DNA of 64,000 nucleotides from Oasisia sp. SBJ-2009. Its lineage: Eukaryota > Annelida > Polychaeta > Sabellida > Siboglinidae. Shown piece after piece: positions 46,804 to 59,635 of this stretch. How positions within the stretch are numbered: the first letter of the stretch is position 1; the number at the start of each line of letters is the position of its first letter. A program made the position numbers and the translations under genes. Location: positions 18,945,451 to 19,009,450 of the forward strand of contig OZ024865.1 in assembly GCA_964017155.1 (NCBI GenBank), written 5' to 3'. The notes beneath the pieces were generated by a model. The model searched no databases and was not told the origin of the DNA. It saw nothing but the letters and a program-made list of their open reading frames with translations.

Positions 46804-48370
46804 CTCCACATCAGAGATGGAGTAATCGTACTCGTGTACTCGTACTCGAGTACGAGTACTTTTGGAGTACTCATACTCGAGTACGAAGCAAAGTAATCGT
46901 ACTCGTACTCGAGTACATTACCAAAGTAATCGTACTCACGATTACTTCTCACGATTACATTTTTTTCATATGAACAGTTGCAAGCAAATATATTAGACAG
47001 ATAAAATGACAATATTAGAAGTAATCTAATAAATGTAATATTAATTGAGCTATTAATTTTCTATTACTGTTAAGCATTTCAGTTAAATAAATATTCAGTC
47101 ACATTTCCCTAATTAAAACCTTCTCTCCATAGAGAAGCCACATCTCCTGACCCTCCTGCTTACTGTAGTACTGGTAGTATAAAGTTATATTGCCACAGTC
47201 CCTGGGAAGCACTGCAGTAGATAAGTATCCCCTAACATCTTGCTTTGTAATTTTAGACTCCACCCCACCTGTACTGTTTGCTCTGTCAGTAGGGTGTGAA
47301 TGACTGGTCATGGTTCATAGGTATCCAGAATCCTGACTGGGTCTGGGCAGTTAGCTGCTAAATCCCTGTCTATTGAGTTTAGTGCAAACTGTAAACCTGC
47401 CTACAGAGGTAAAGGCCTAAATATGTTGTCTGTTATGTTAAGCCAGGAGGTCTATAATAACATGCCTATAGGTGTTGTCTTCAGAAGAGACACTACTAAT
47501 CACTGGTAGGATCTTGTGAGGAAGTGTGACAGTTCACCTTCAAATTCAGCCAGGAAATCAGAATAGCTAGAACAAATGGTCAGGTGCTAAACCATCCTCT
47601 GGCTCTGAGCAAACAGAAGTTGTGGTCAGTGCAGGGCCATGGGGGCGCATCTGCTGTTAAGTGTCTTCATCAGTAGTTTGCACTGTTGGGTGAAGTTGCA
47701 GTGATGGTAATTGGCAGGCATTATATGTGACAGTGAAAACAAAATGTTCATACTGACAATGTATTTGAAAAAGTATTTGAATTCAAATCCAAATATTTTA
47801 CAAAAGTATTTAAATACTATCAAATACAAATGTATTTGAACCCATGTCTTATATACTACATATTTGAATTGGATACTCTTTTAAATATGCCCCCCCCTGG
47901 AGTTGAAATGTTGTTGTAATGTATTTGATCATGTGTTTTTGACATTTAAAATAAACAGAGGACATTTTAAATTCTTAAATGCATCATATTTGTATTTGAT
48001 TCAGAAATCATACCAACCCGCCCAAAAAATCATCAGATTATTAATAATAATAACACCTGGATAGTGGATAGCAGTAATCAGTTAGAACACTAGATAGTGC
48101 CACAGCAACAGAACAAGAATGACACCTAGGGATTCTATGAAAGTCGTCTTTATGTTAGAAACAGGATATTCAATAAAGTAATCGTGAAAGTAATCATGAT
48201 TACATTCTAATGTAATCGTACTCGAGTACATTGTAAAGTAATCGTACTGGTACTCGAGTACATTTGTTTTCTGAGTACTCGTACTTGTACTCGTACTCAT
48301 GCATGTTCAAAGTAATCGTACTCGTACTCGAGTACATTTGTATTGTACTCACTCCATCTCTGCTCCACAT
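46804..48370. mobile_element. Non-autonomous hAT-type transposon with 8-bp target duplication
   Basis: The element spans 46812-48362. Ends are CAGAGATGGAGTAATC on the left and the inverse GACTCCATCTCTG-like ACTCCATCTCTG on the right. The flanking octamer CTCCACAT is present at 46804-46811 and again at 48363-48370: an exact 8-bp target duplication, diagnostic for hAT-superfamily transposition. The CAGAGRTGG start is also typical of hAT ends. Both ends are followed inside by arrays of TACTCGAGTAC-like palindromic motifs. The 1551-bp interior has no transposase; a minus frame (47311-47099) is of unknown meaning. Confidence 0.9.
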
Positions 48371-48527
48371 CTATGGTGCTGGTGGCAGTCCTGTCAACAA
48401 CTCTAGTCTGTGTCTTCTTCACCTTCCTGTCACCAGTGACACAGTGTTAGTGTACGAGTCTGTGTCATGAAATAAAGGCATCGACAAAGGTTTGACATTA
48501 ACCCAAAAAGGTAGTTATTGTTTAGGG

Positions 48528-48795
48528 TGAGGAGAGAGTTGAGGGGTACTTACTGTTTGGGGTGGGGAGAGTTGAGGGGTACTTACTGTTTGATTTGGGG
48601 GAGAGTGACAGTTGAGGGGTATTACTGTTTGGGGTGGGGAGAGAGTTGAGGGGTACTTACTGTTTGATTTGGGGGAGACAGAGAGTTGAGGGGTACTTAC
48701 TGTTTGATTTGGGGGAGAGAGAGGGTTGAGGGGTTCTTACTGTTTGATTTGGGGGAGAGAGAGTGTTGACGGGTACTTACTGTTTGATTTGTTTT
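48528..48795. repeat. Minisatellite, about 37-42 bp units
   Basis: Seven imperfect copies of GTTGAGGGGTACTTACTGTT followed by TGATTTGGGGGAGAGAGA or TGGGGTGGGGAGA. Confidence 0.93.
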
Positions 48796-48799
48796 TTGA

Positions 48800-50498
48800 T
48801 TTGTTTGATGGAAATATTCATTAAATATGTTCATCCTTGTTGTCCTGTCTTTAGTTGCATCATAAGTTATTACATGATGTATACTAAAAATACAGTAATG
48901 TCATACCTGAAATTATTGAATATTACCTTTCATATGATACCCTACTTGCCCCAGTTGAAGAAATATCAAAAACTGACATGTTGTTTCACCTGAGCATGAA
49001 ATTGCACAATAACAATTGTATTTAAAACTAATAAAAAAACATTGTTATATTGTTTTATAACCCCAATTAAATAGCAATGTTCAGAAAGGTAACAAAGTAA
49101 TAATAATTATTATGAAATAACAAAAGTAATTAATGAAGAACTGAAGATATGATCTGTATCTAAATAACTGCACAATTGAAAAAGGACGCCCATTGCACCC
49201 AACTTACGTGTAGTACTACCCTATCTGAGTATCAGACAAAGGGGAGCCTACCATTATGAATTTTCCAAAAAAAATTATAATCATCCCAGATATTTACCAC
49301 TGACCTACACAGTGTTAAGAAAACTACTCTCCTGGACTGTAATATGGAAATATAAATATCACACTACATAAAATTATATATATATATGTGACCCATCTTA
49401 ACAAAATCGGTCGGATGTCGGTAATTTTCAAAATTGAGTGATTAGTACCACTGGAAAGAGCAGAATTTCTGCTTTCATATGATATATGATTCTAGAAGAT
49501 ATCTCGATTCTAGCCGAAGTTATAGCTTGACACACATGTGTGGGGTAGAAACCTTCAAAGTAACAAAATGGCCTTCAAAGTTGATGCAAAATATTTGTTA
49601 CGTTTCATGGAATGTACCTTAGTTACCATGGACCGATCTTGTTGAAACCTGGCATGTTGTAAGATAATGTCATTCTTAAGATACTGTGTTAATATGCACA
49701 CAAAATGTTTATTAGAAAGAAAATTGCAGATTAATTAATATTTTATGCAATTACCTCCGTTGCTAAGAAAAGCGAACAAACTCTGCTGCCGTTATGCCTT
49801 GGTTAGGATGGACATATCTGGCTGACATTTGGACAACTCAAAGATAGTATCATCCTCATTATATAGGGCCCATAAGTGTGTCACGATACACGGCGAGACT
49901 CCGCGCGATTGGAGCTGATTTGGGGACTGGTCATTAGAATAATATTCGATGGATGACAGTTGTAACTTCCGACTGATGAATATTAGGAAAATCAGGACAT
50001 AAATATCTTGTGTTATACCTTTCTTATCTTAAATGTCCGATTTAATATTGAGTCTACCACACTTTCATAGACATAGCGATTTATGTAGTGCAGATAATAG
50101 ACACTCCCCACAAATTTTTGCCGTATGTGTTTTTTTTAACTGATTTTGCATTTTACATAGCTGTACGTTGTGGTTTCGATAAGCACTTATATCTGACAAA
50201 TTGTCTAAATGCACATAATCATAACACATGTATACGTTTGGTAAAAACAGGTTGTACTGTTCGAAAAATGGCACTTTTCATTATTACTCAAGATCGCTAA
50301 ACGCAAGTACTTGCCGCTGTTGCCATGGCAACCACCATTATAATTGATAAAAATTCATGATTTCCGTGATCATTGTCACCGGCAAAGTGTTCCACTGCTT
50401 TTGCTTGTAATAATCTTTCGGACTGTATAACTGAAATTGTTAGACTGGAACAATTCGAATATTACAACCAATAACAAAACGAAGTCCTATACGTTAAC
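48800..50498. other. Intergenic; dispersed repeat around 49.4-50.1 kb
   Basis: 49388-49900 contains related blocks CCCATCTTAACAAAATCGGT and GACCGATCTTGTTGAAACCT (one roughly the inverse of the other), suggesting a foldback or dispersed repeat. No coding sequence recognised. Confidence 0.4.
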
Positions 50499-50672
50499 AT
50501 GGAGAATATGGACCTTCTGCCCCCAGCCTCGTTTTCGCGCGCGAAACTTACACGCCCTATCAGGCTACAGGGAGGTCTGGGGACTTCCCAGTCCTGCTCT
50601 CTGGCAATGAAATATGTCATCACTGAAATGGGATTAAATTACACTAAGTGCAGGAATCTGCCTGCTTTGGCG
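50499..50672 (+). CDS. Candidate first coding exon, unknown gene
   Basis: ATG at 50499 opens 58 codons (MENMDLLPPASFSRAKLTRP ... NYTKCRNLPALA) that end at a good donor GCG/GTAAGC. A CCAAT-like motif lies 33 bp upstream of the ATG. The sequence has no recognised domain and no downstream exon was identified, so this may also be a non-coding first exon or chance. Confidence 0.25.
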
Positions 50673-51375
50673 GTAAGCCTACAGGCAGACCACAGTCCAA
50701 ATATTTTCATCATTTATAACACACATACATATATGTACACACACATAGTCACTGCGTGTGGGATATCCCATATGTGTATCCGTGTCTGTGCCTGTGTACT
50801 GTATGTGTGCTTATTTTGTGTGTAATCATTTATAATAATTATGTACTGTGTACAATATTACTGCACAAACATGGGCAACCACAGATATGTACACAGGCAT
50901 ACATGCAGTGAAATGGAGATACAACCTTTCATGATCATCTATTGTTTTAATAACAAACCAACAATTGTTCCAGTTCAGATCTATTCATAGGAAATTGTTG
51001 TATAACATTAAATGCAGATGACTAATACATTACTGAATGTCATATTAACTATACTGTCTAACAATTCTGGTGACACTTCACACATTCCCATGACTGGTTG
51101 GAATGACACTGCCAATTTAGTGGTGGTTCGATATTCAATGTCAATGAAGTATCAAGATGAAAAAAATTGAACTTACAGAAATATTGCAATATTTTAAATG
51201 ATATATTGAGCAGCAGTGTATATAATATTCAGTAAATCAGTATTGTTTAACTGCCAATAAAGATATAAGATATGTTGGTGGAATATTATACAAACATTTA
51301 TATTTTTGTAGTACAACTTCAGCATAGCATTCAGCACCCACTGCCACTGAGTAAACAACTGAGAGTCTTGTTATA

Positions 51376-52020
51376 TGTTGCATGGCTCCTATAGTTACAA
51401 TTCAAGATGTTATCTAATGCAGTGCTTACCAGGGACTGTCACAATATAACTTTGTATTACCAGTACTACAGTAAGCAGAAGGGTCAGGGGATGTGACTTC
51501 TCTTGGGAGAGAAGGTATTAATTAAGGAAATCTGACTGAATATTTACTTAACTGAAATGCTGAACAACGAACATGCAATGGCAAATGACAAAAAAGAAAA
51601 TAACACTAAAACAGACGTAAACATTAAAAAAATCACACAAAAGTATATAAATATAAACAAGTAGAATGACCCCCTGGATACATTAAATATAACGACTACC
51701 TGATAAACATTTTAAATGTCAAATACACATCGTATTAAAAATGATATACAATTCAAATATGTAATATATCAGATGGGACAAACACAGAATAGTTGTGGAT
51801 TTAAAAAGGTTTACAGTTTACACTTAAACATAATAATTATTATGCAGCTATAACCAACCAGACCCAGTCAGGATTCTGGAGGTAGTAACCAGTCATTCAG
51901 ACAGTATAGGTGGGGCTGTGGCATGGCTCCTAAAGTTACAATTCAAGATGTTATCTCATGCAGTGCTCTCATCCAGACATTAAAATAAAATGTACTACCA
52001 CAGACAGTTTAGAATTACCT
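51376..52020. mobile_element. Diverged inverted relative of the hAT-type element interior
   Basis: Blocks at 51420-51560 (CACAATATAACTTTGTATTA, CCAGTACTACAGTAAGCAGA) are the reverse complement of 47115-47210 in the hAT-type element. 51860-51925 (CCAGACCCAGTCAGGATTCT) corresponds to 47320-47350. Ends and target duplications are not visible. Confidence 0.6.
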
Positions 52021-52038
52021 AATACACCATGCTAAGCC

Positions 52039-53328
52039 TAAAGCCCGGCGCACACGAGCGGATAGGGCGCCCGGTCGTTAGCTAATGGGGCCATCGGCCG
52101 CGTTATCACCGTTGCCGCACACGAGTCGACCAAGCTGCTTCGCCAACTCACCCCTCATTAGTCAAACTCCTGACTTCAGAATTGGAATCAGCATATTGGA
52201 TTTAATCTTAAAAGACTACTTCTATCCCACTAGCAAAAGTGCGATGTTGCCAAATATATGAAATAGATCATCTAACTGCAAGAAATAAAAATTAAATCCA
52301 CGAAAACGACTAAGACCTACGTGAAATATGTGCGTTATTACATTATCTGTTAAACGTTATTATTTCATCAGGCAGGAGCACGTTATCACATTATCAGTCA
52401 ACAATTATTACATTATTATTAGCAAACATATTTCATTATTGAGTGATTTTTTTTACATTATCGGGTGTTTTTATTACACTATGTCTGTGAGGCACGTTTT
52501 ACATTACCCGGTGATTATTTCATATCGGTGTAACAAACGTCGGCAATCTTTTACTTTCTAATCTAACCATGAAAAACGAACCCCTACAGTTGCCAAACAT
52601 TTCATGTAAAGAATAAAATTAACAAATCAAACTCGCGCAAAACTCGACAGCGCGGTAAATCAGCGATTAACATAAAGATAGTAATTGATCGATTTCAAAA
52701 ATTTACAATTTTATCGTAAAAAAGGAACCCTAAACTAACTTTAACTAATCCTAAACTTACCCAAAAACCCTAAATCTCAACTGAACACTGCTAACAAAAC
52801 ACGCCTCGACACAATACCGATGTTACGATAATCATAATCTCATAGACATAGGCGTCTAGACGTATAGAAGAGCTACGCTTAGCCGCCGCCGATGTTGTCG
52901 AGTTGTCGGCGAATTTTGCGTTAGTGTCTTTTGTGAATTTTATTTGTTTCTGTAATTGTAAGTTATTTTATAAAGAAAGAGGACATCTTCCCAGATCGCT
53001 TCAAGTTTGTCTTCAGAAATAATTGTCTCATACATGAAGGCGATTGTCGCTGCCATATTGTGACCGCGATCGTCGCTGCACGTGATCACAGGGCGTGATA
53101 TCATTGGCTGGATTACTTTCGTAGCTGCTCCGATAGCGCATGTTACCGGCACACGGGAAAATCCGGCTCCCGCTGTGCTGATAATATCAAACCCGTTGGA
53201 TAATCTTTCCCTCGCCTCATGCGGCCGATATGCAGTGATAGTTCGCCCGCACACAGGAAGATCTGCTGCAAATAGGGGTAATTAGCTAATGACCAGGCGC
53301 CCTATCCGCTCGTGTGCGCAGGGCTTAA
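52039..53328. mobile_element. TIR DNA transposon, PIF/Harbinger type, with TAA target duplications
   Basis: The left end at 52042 (AGCCCGGCGCACACGAGCGG ...) and the right end at 53325 are inverted repeats of about 45 bp with three mismatches. TAA flanks both ends (52039-52041, 53326-53328), the 3-bp target duplication of PIF/Harbinger elements. Further GCACACGAG-like motifs occur subterminally (about 52114, 53148 and 53250), possible transposase-binding repeats. The 1284-bp interior holds one minus frame, 53254-52940, but no DDE transposase, so the element is non-autonomous. Confidence 0.88.
52940..53254 (-). CDS. Open frame inside the TIR element, possible N-terminal fragment of an element protein
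   Basis: The minus strand has an internal start at 53053 giving MAATIAFMYETIISEDKLEA then IWEDVLFLYKITYNYRNK and a stop. The stretch of 38 residues begins at a plausible ATG and has an amphipathic acidic helix. It may be what remains of the N-terminus of the parental transposase or accessory protein. The longer 104-codon frame runs into the terminal repeat and is less likely to be used. Confidence 0.3.
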   Translation of the reverse strand: MCGRTITAYRPHEARERLSNGFDIISTAGAGFSRVPVTCAIGAATKVIQPMISRPVITCSDDRGHNMAATIAFMYETIISEDKLEAIWEDVLFLYKITYNYRNK

Positions 53329-54040
53329 GAGACGGCCCCCAGGAGCCCAGGCCACAGCCCAGCCCACAGGGGAATCAATCATCCATAGGTCATTAACACA
53401 GTAGGAACCCTGACCACTACACCCCTGTTTTGTAATAGTAGACTGGTCTAGATAAGCTGTGCGGCCTAAAGCTGACATGAATTTAGTTTAACTTGTATGT
53501 CTATGTACCAGTCTCAATAATATTTAACAGGTACTGACAAAGACAATTTACCCGGCCTTCGGTGACACATCCCGCATCGCCATGGCGTCGAGTTCGAAGC
53601 GAGACTAAGTTCGAAGTGGTCGCTGTCTGGCGGCAACACCCTTAAAAGTTGGTACCTCCCCCTGCGCGCGCATGCTATAGGAATCTAGGTCACTTCCAGT
53701 GTTGCCAAGTCCGCGGTTTTTCCGCGCAATTGGCCGTCTTATTCATCGTCTCGTAATAAATACTGTGAACTACCAATTCAAAGCCTCCTGATGTTTTTGA
53801 ATACAGACACACACATTGTCATCGCCCACTCATGCCTGGGCCACCCAGTTGTCCACAAATAAGGGTAATAATCGTTCTCGCGCGCTACAGGTCACTGCTG
53901 CTGATTACGTCATTACCAGCTCTTCTCTTCGTAGCGCTAGCCCAGCTCTAACTAGCCCAGCGACCATAAGTAGTCCAGGGATGTATGCATCCCGGGGGAG
54001 GGTTGTGAAGATGGAACATGGGGAAAATGCGATATGCTTT
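53329..54040. other. Intergenic, nothing recognised
   Basis: GC-richer than its surroundings at 53540-53720 and 53850-53990. A 77-codon + frame (53816-54049) is Ser/Ala/Thr-rich without a recognised domain. Confidence 0.4.
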
Positions 54041-54700
54041 ATCTGCTAGTACTACCATTTATCATGGCCATATATAGCTAATAATATCTTGATGATAGTA
54101 GACATCATTAACTAACGTAATTATGTGCCACGACCGTAAGCCAATTCTGAACGCGCCCTCGAATAAGTCAAACAATATAAATTGGTAATAAAGCACAGAC
54201 GACATATCTCGCATTGACGTCTATAACTGCAAAAAACTGACACTGGTTGACGGCATGTCAGAGCACCTTTCTCAATAAAAAAATTAAGTAATTGTTTTTT
54301 GTTTCACCAACTGTCTGCATCTAGTCCTGTAAACAGGCCAACGCCTCAGTTAGTTGTTAGTTAATCCTTGGCCGCAATGTTTTATCTGCGGGTACTATAA
54401 TTTTTCGTTGCCATATAGCTCATTGTCTTGATGATAGTATACACCATTACCTAATGCAATTAAGCGCCGCGACCGTAAACCAGTTCTCAAGTAAGTCAAC
54501 AATAAAATTAATAATAAAGCATCGATGACAGATCTCGCATCGACGCCTGAAACCGCAACAACTGACACTGATTGACATTTGTCAGAGCACCTTTCTTAAT
54601 AAAATTGATAAATAATTGTTTTTTTAACAACTTTCTCCGTCTAGTCCTATAAATAGGCCAATGTGTTAGTTAACTTTTAGTTAATCTTTTTTATTTCTTC
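54041..54700. repeat. Diverged direct duplication, about 340-bp period
   Basis: 54041-54365 and 54383-54700 share, in order, CTTGATGATAGTA, GCGACCGTAA or CACGACCGTAA, TAATAAAGCA, TCTCGCAT, GTCAGAGCACCTTTCT and TAGTCCT. Roughly three quarters of positions look identical. Confidence 0.8.
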
Positions 54701-55717
54701 ACGGCCAAAATGTACCTCCAAGAGGACGACGATTCGATGTTGGACATATAGGACACCTGTCCTAGCTAGACCTAGTCTAGACCGAGTGTTATGCTGCGCT
54801 GTAAGTGTAAAATCACGCGCGCGCGATTCTGTGCAGTCGTGATTATAATTTCAGTTTTGATAGTTTTAATGGGTTTGTTTTGATTGAATTTGTGATTGCG
54901 TGCGTACATGCCTGCTTGCCTGTGTGTGCCATGTGCATATACGTGTGTAGCCAGTTTAGGGCATATATGTGATTACGTAGAGGGCCATTTATGTGGTGAA
55001 TTTTGTGACATTATGATGCCTGGCCATGTCTGTTTATAAACAAGCATTTATAGTTCACCGTAGAACAGTAGGTGGCGGTCAACTGCAAGGAATGATAGAA
55101 ACATACACTCATCATTGAGTAAATACTTTGTGCGTGACATACTTGAAATGCATTTCCCTCTTTATCGGTAGGGGTGTGTCACTGGCAAATTTTAAAATGT
55201 ATAATTTTATAATTATTTGGGGGGAAAATTGGGCTAGTTTTGGGCTAGTTTTCGAGGGCGATTGGGCGGGAAATTTAATTTTGACCTGGCAACACTGGTC
55301 ACTTCCTTCTGGCTGCAGTGATTTCATTTCGCGCGTTTTTCCCGCTGGCCGAAAATGTCCTTTATGTTTACGAACTTAACTATGTTTTATTTATTATTCG
55401 TTATATGCACTTCTATTCAGCTACTCGTGACAAGTAACTGTAAATTCAAGTTCTAACAAGCTTGCAAACGGTATATTTGCAACTGCTGATATCTACGCTC
55501 CTTCACACAACGCAGAAAACAAACCTAGGCCAGCACTCGCTAGTATGAATCGTAGTCAGTATTTCATATGACTGCAAACTTGTTGTAAGAAATCTTGTTT
55601 ATAAATTTACGATACGTTGAAATTGATTTTAAAAGTCCCTTGTAGTTGCAGTCGTAGGTAGTTATATCAGGATAATGAGACTATACTTACATAATAATAA
55701 AAATTATGGTGTAAGTA
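54701..55717. other. Intergenic, nothing recognised
   Basis: AT-rich. The minus 71-codon and plus 83-codon frames at 55112-55379 overlap each other and have no recognised domain. Confidence 0.4.
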
Positions 55718-56600
55718 CCCCAGATAGCAAGCCTACGTTGGCCCAATGTTGGCCCAACTATGGTACCATTGGCATAATGTTGGCGTTGGGTGAACAACGT
55801 TGGGCCAACATTGGGCCAACGATGTACCGCCAACATAAATTTCAAATAAACTGAGTTTTATATTAGTAATGTTGGTACAGCAGTTGTTCAATTAATGACA
55901 CAATCCACATAATTATACAGTTACATTTTCAGTTATACAAATTTGGGCTAACGTTGGCATTTAACATTGGGCCAACGTTGGCAACATTCGTTGGGCCAAC
56001 GTCATTTTGCTCGTTGGCCCTACGTTGGCAAATTATAATCCAACGTTGGGCCAACGTTGGCATTTTATATTGGGCCAACGTTGGCAACATATGTTGGGCC
56101 AACGTAATTTTGCTCGTTGGTCCTACGTTGGCCCAACATGTTGGACAAACGTTGGGCCAACGTTGGCAAATTATAATCCAACGTTGGCATTTTACATTGG
56201 GCCAACGTTGGCAAAATACGTTGGGCCAACGTAATTTGGCTCGTTGGCCCTACGTTGGCCCAACATGTTGGGCCAACGTTGGGCCAACATTGGCAAATTA
56301 TAATCCAATGTTGGGCCAACGTTGGGCCAATGTTGGCATTTTACATTGGGCCAACGTTGGCAACATACGTTGGGCCAACGTCATTTTGCTAGTTGGACCA
56401 ACGTTGGAACAACGTTGGCAAATTATAATCCAACGTTCAGCCAACATTGGTTTTGTATTGGGCCAACGTTGGCCCAATGTTGGGCCAACGTAAGCTTCTT
56501 ATGTGCAGTATGTGTTTTTTGTGTTGGGCCAACGTTGTGTTGGGCCAACGTAAGCTTAATATGTGTATGTGGTTTTTATGTTCGGCCAGCGTTAATTGGC
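55718..56600. repeat. Array built on the palindrome CCAACGTTGG
   Basis: Dozens of copies of TTGGGCCAACGTTGG and its variants occur, in two blocks (55730-55835 and 55945-56600). In the second block a longer unit recurs: GCCAACGTTGGCAAATTATA, TCCAACGTTGG, a CATTTTACATTGGGCCAACG part and an AATTTTGCTCGTTGGCCCTA part. The palindromic core makes both strands look alike. The translated WANVGPT repeats are a by-product. Confidence 0.95.
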
Positions 56601-56699
56601 TTAGCGAACATATTTTTTGGTCTTGTGTTTATAAGCTACACGTTTCTTATATAGCACACTGGTCTTGGTTTTAAATAATGGTTTATTAATATGGAACTG

Positions 56700-57331
<632 letters not shown>

Positions 57332-57629
57332 TTTTCTAGATCAACTCTTGGTGACTACGTTTGGCACTATGTTGTGCAATGACATTTAACACATAAACAC
57401 CACACACACACCACATAAACACACATATGCACACCTATGTATGCATAAACACAAATGTGCACACTCATGTTCACACACTCATATGCACATACATGCGCAC
57501 ATATATATATATATATATATATGTATATGCACACACATGTATGTGTACATATGCATGCAACACAAGGATCGATTCACAGGTATACACATATAGACAACCA
57601 ACACACACACATACACACACATAGACAAC

Positions 57630-59635
57630 ATATAAACACCACATTAAATACTCAGTCCACAGCAGTACAAGAAGTGTACGTATTCACCGCAGCCTTTGCA
57701 TCATTGGTACATGTCTCGTGAATGTCAATGTCCAGTGCATTTGTGTTGTTGTTGGCCCAAGACAGGACAAGAGTGGCTTTCTTTTGGCATTGCCTGCACA
57801 ATAATGAAGATGAAGCAGATTGTTTTAAGGTCGTGGCCAGTGAATTTGAAGCTGGTGTAACTATTTTAAAGCTGACAGTGTAAACTCATGTAAACCGACG
57901 TTAAATAAAGCTTCTCTTGTGTCATCTTATTATACTTCACAGAGGTTGTCATCTGATCGATAGGTGTGTGAAGTTGTTGACAAGTCTTGTCTTAAGGATG
58001 TTGTTGGCTACTTGACGAACAGACCTCGGTGTGGATAATCGCTGCATCGAACAAAGGTCATATTGTCACAGTGAACAGTTCAGAGGTAGTCGCTAGATCG
58101 TGTAATATTCATTTGTAAATGGACCTGAGGTTACAGATGCATTCTTCTTAAGAGTATTCTTCACTCCTCTCGCTAAATCCAAAATGTTACATTATTGTTT
58201 CAAGTTCAATGTAAACAATGTTCAACTGGGGTCTTGTCTGACTCGTGAAAAGTTCAGTGCTAGTTGCGAGATCAAGTCATACCTGGAGTTACAGGTCCAT
58301 TCTTCACAAGAATGTCCACGCAGTAGTGTCACTACTCTGGGTAAACCCCAAAATGTTGTGTCATTTGGAGTGTCATTCGATGTTACCCCTGTCCAAGGAT
58401 GTCTTGTGTGGCATGTGTCTGTGATACATCAGATTTTTTTTCGGTAGTGTCGGAAACGGTATGTCGGAAGCGCCGCCTCCTCTTCGTTTAATGGGCATGT
58501 GGCCTAATCTCTTTCAAGATGCACATGTCGAATTTGTAAAATCCAGAGGAGGTGATGGAAACACTGGCCTTGACTGCTGTTTAATGACTGTCATAAAACT
58601 ACAAACAGATCCCAGTGACTGAACCCACAGCTGCATCTGTGTTCTATTGTTGCCAGGCACATCTTGTCTGCTCCCATAAATACAATAACCTTTAATAGTC
58701 CACAAAAAGGAAATTATTGTGGTAGATATTCACATAACACAATATAACACAACGACATTAGTAGTGACAATGCTTATAATATTAGTGCGCCCCATTGTAT
58801 CCCCCCATCCTCCACGATCACTTTCCCCTCCCCGATTTCACCTTTAGCAGCCTAATAGAAGTTGGAAGAAAAGTGTTACAATAAGGGTTCATCTACAACC
58901 AGATTGTGCAACATAGTAACATTCATGCAGTGGGTGAGAGGTGTCCTTTAAGATGTCCCTTGTCTCTTTCATCACACATGTTTCGTTAAGTTCATCCACT
59001 GTTGGAAGTGTCATGCCAGTGGTTTTGCTGACTGTCCATATTATGCCATCTAGCAGCACTGTATTCTTACAGCAGCAAATGAAAAATGTACAATAAAATG
59101 TAATATTTGGAGACAGTGTCACCACCTTCCTGCATTGAGCAGGCTTCTCGAAGTTGCATCTAGTGGATGTCGAGTGATCTTGGAATGCGAGTTACGTTTT
59201 TTCTGTAATTGTCCGCAATAGTACTTGGATTTCTTGCTGTTGATTTTGTGTAGCCATCACGAATGGTGGCATTGACAGTGTGTTTCAGGTTTCATCCTTC
59301 ATTTCCCCTTTCGCACTTCATTTGTCTTGTGTCATCAATGTCAGCGTCATACCATGAATGTGGCGAGATGTTCTTACGTGTAGATAATGCCAATGTGCAT
59401 GTTTCTGTAAACACCCAGACAGACTAGTTGTAGTCTGATGTTAAGTATTTTGTATTGTAACTTTAGACTGTGCAGACATAGCACAAATAGGTTTAATGTC
59501 ATCACTAAACACTGCAGAATCCATGTTGTGGAAGTTGCGTTTAGAAACCACGACATTTCAACTGATGGTTTCTTCACATTCAGTGTTCTATGTGGAAGTG
59601 TCAGACCTTGAGTCCAGGTAAACAACAACACAAGA
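57630..59635. other. Intergenic, no gene supported
   Basis: The frame at 58184-58447 (87 codons) and others lack family similarity. No transposon ends recognised. Confidence 0.4.

Noticed and set aside
46287..46809. Proteins with QHSHLPPVLVG repeats
   Set aside because: Four frames on both strands are open over the 33-bp minisatellite, and the 31-bp units break each frame.
48364..48450. Hydrophobic frame MVLVAVLSTTLVCVFFTFL as a membrane exon
   Set aside because: Short, partly within the hAT target duplication, no convincing acceptor, and no upstream coding partner.
55954..56493. A 179-codon WANVGPT repeat protein
   Set aside because: By-product of the CCAACGTTGG array, with comparable frames on the other strand.
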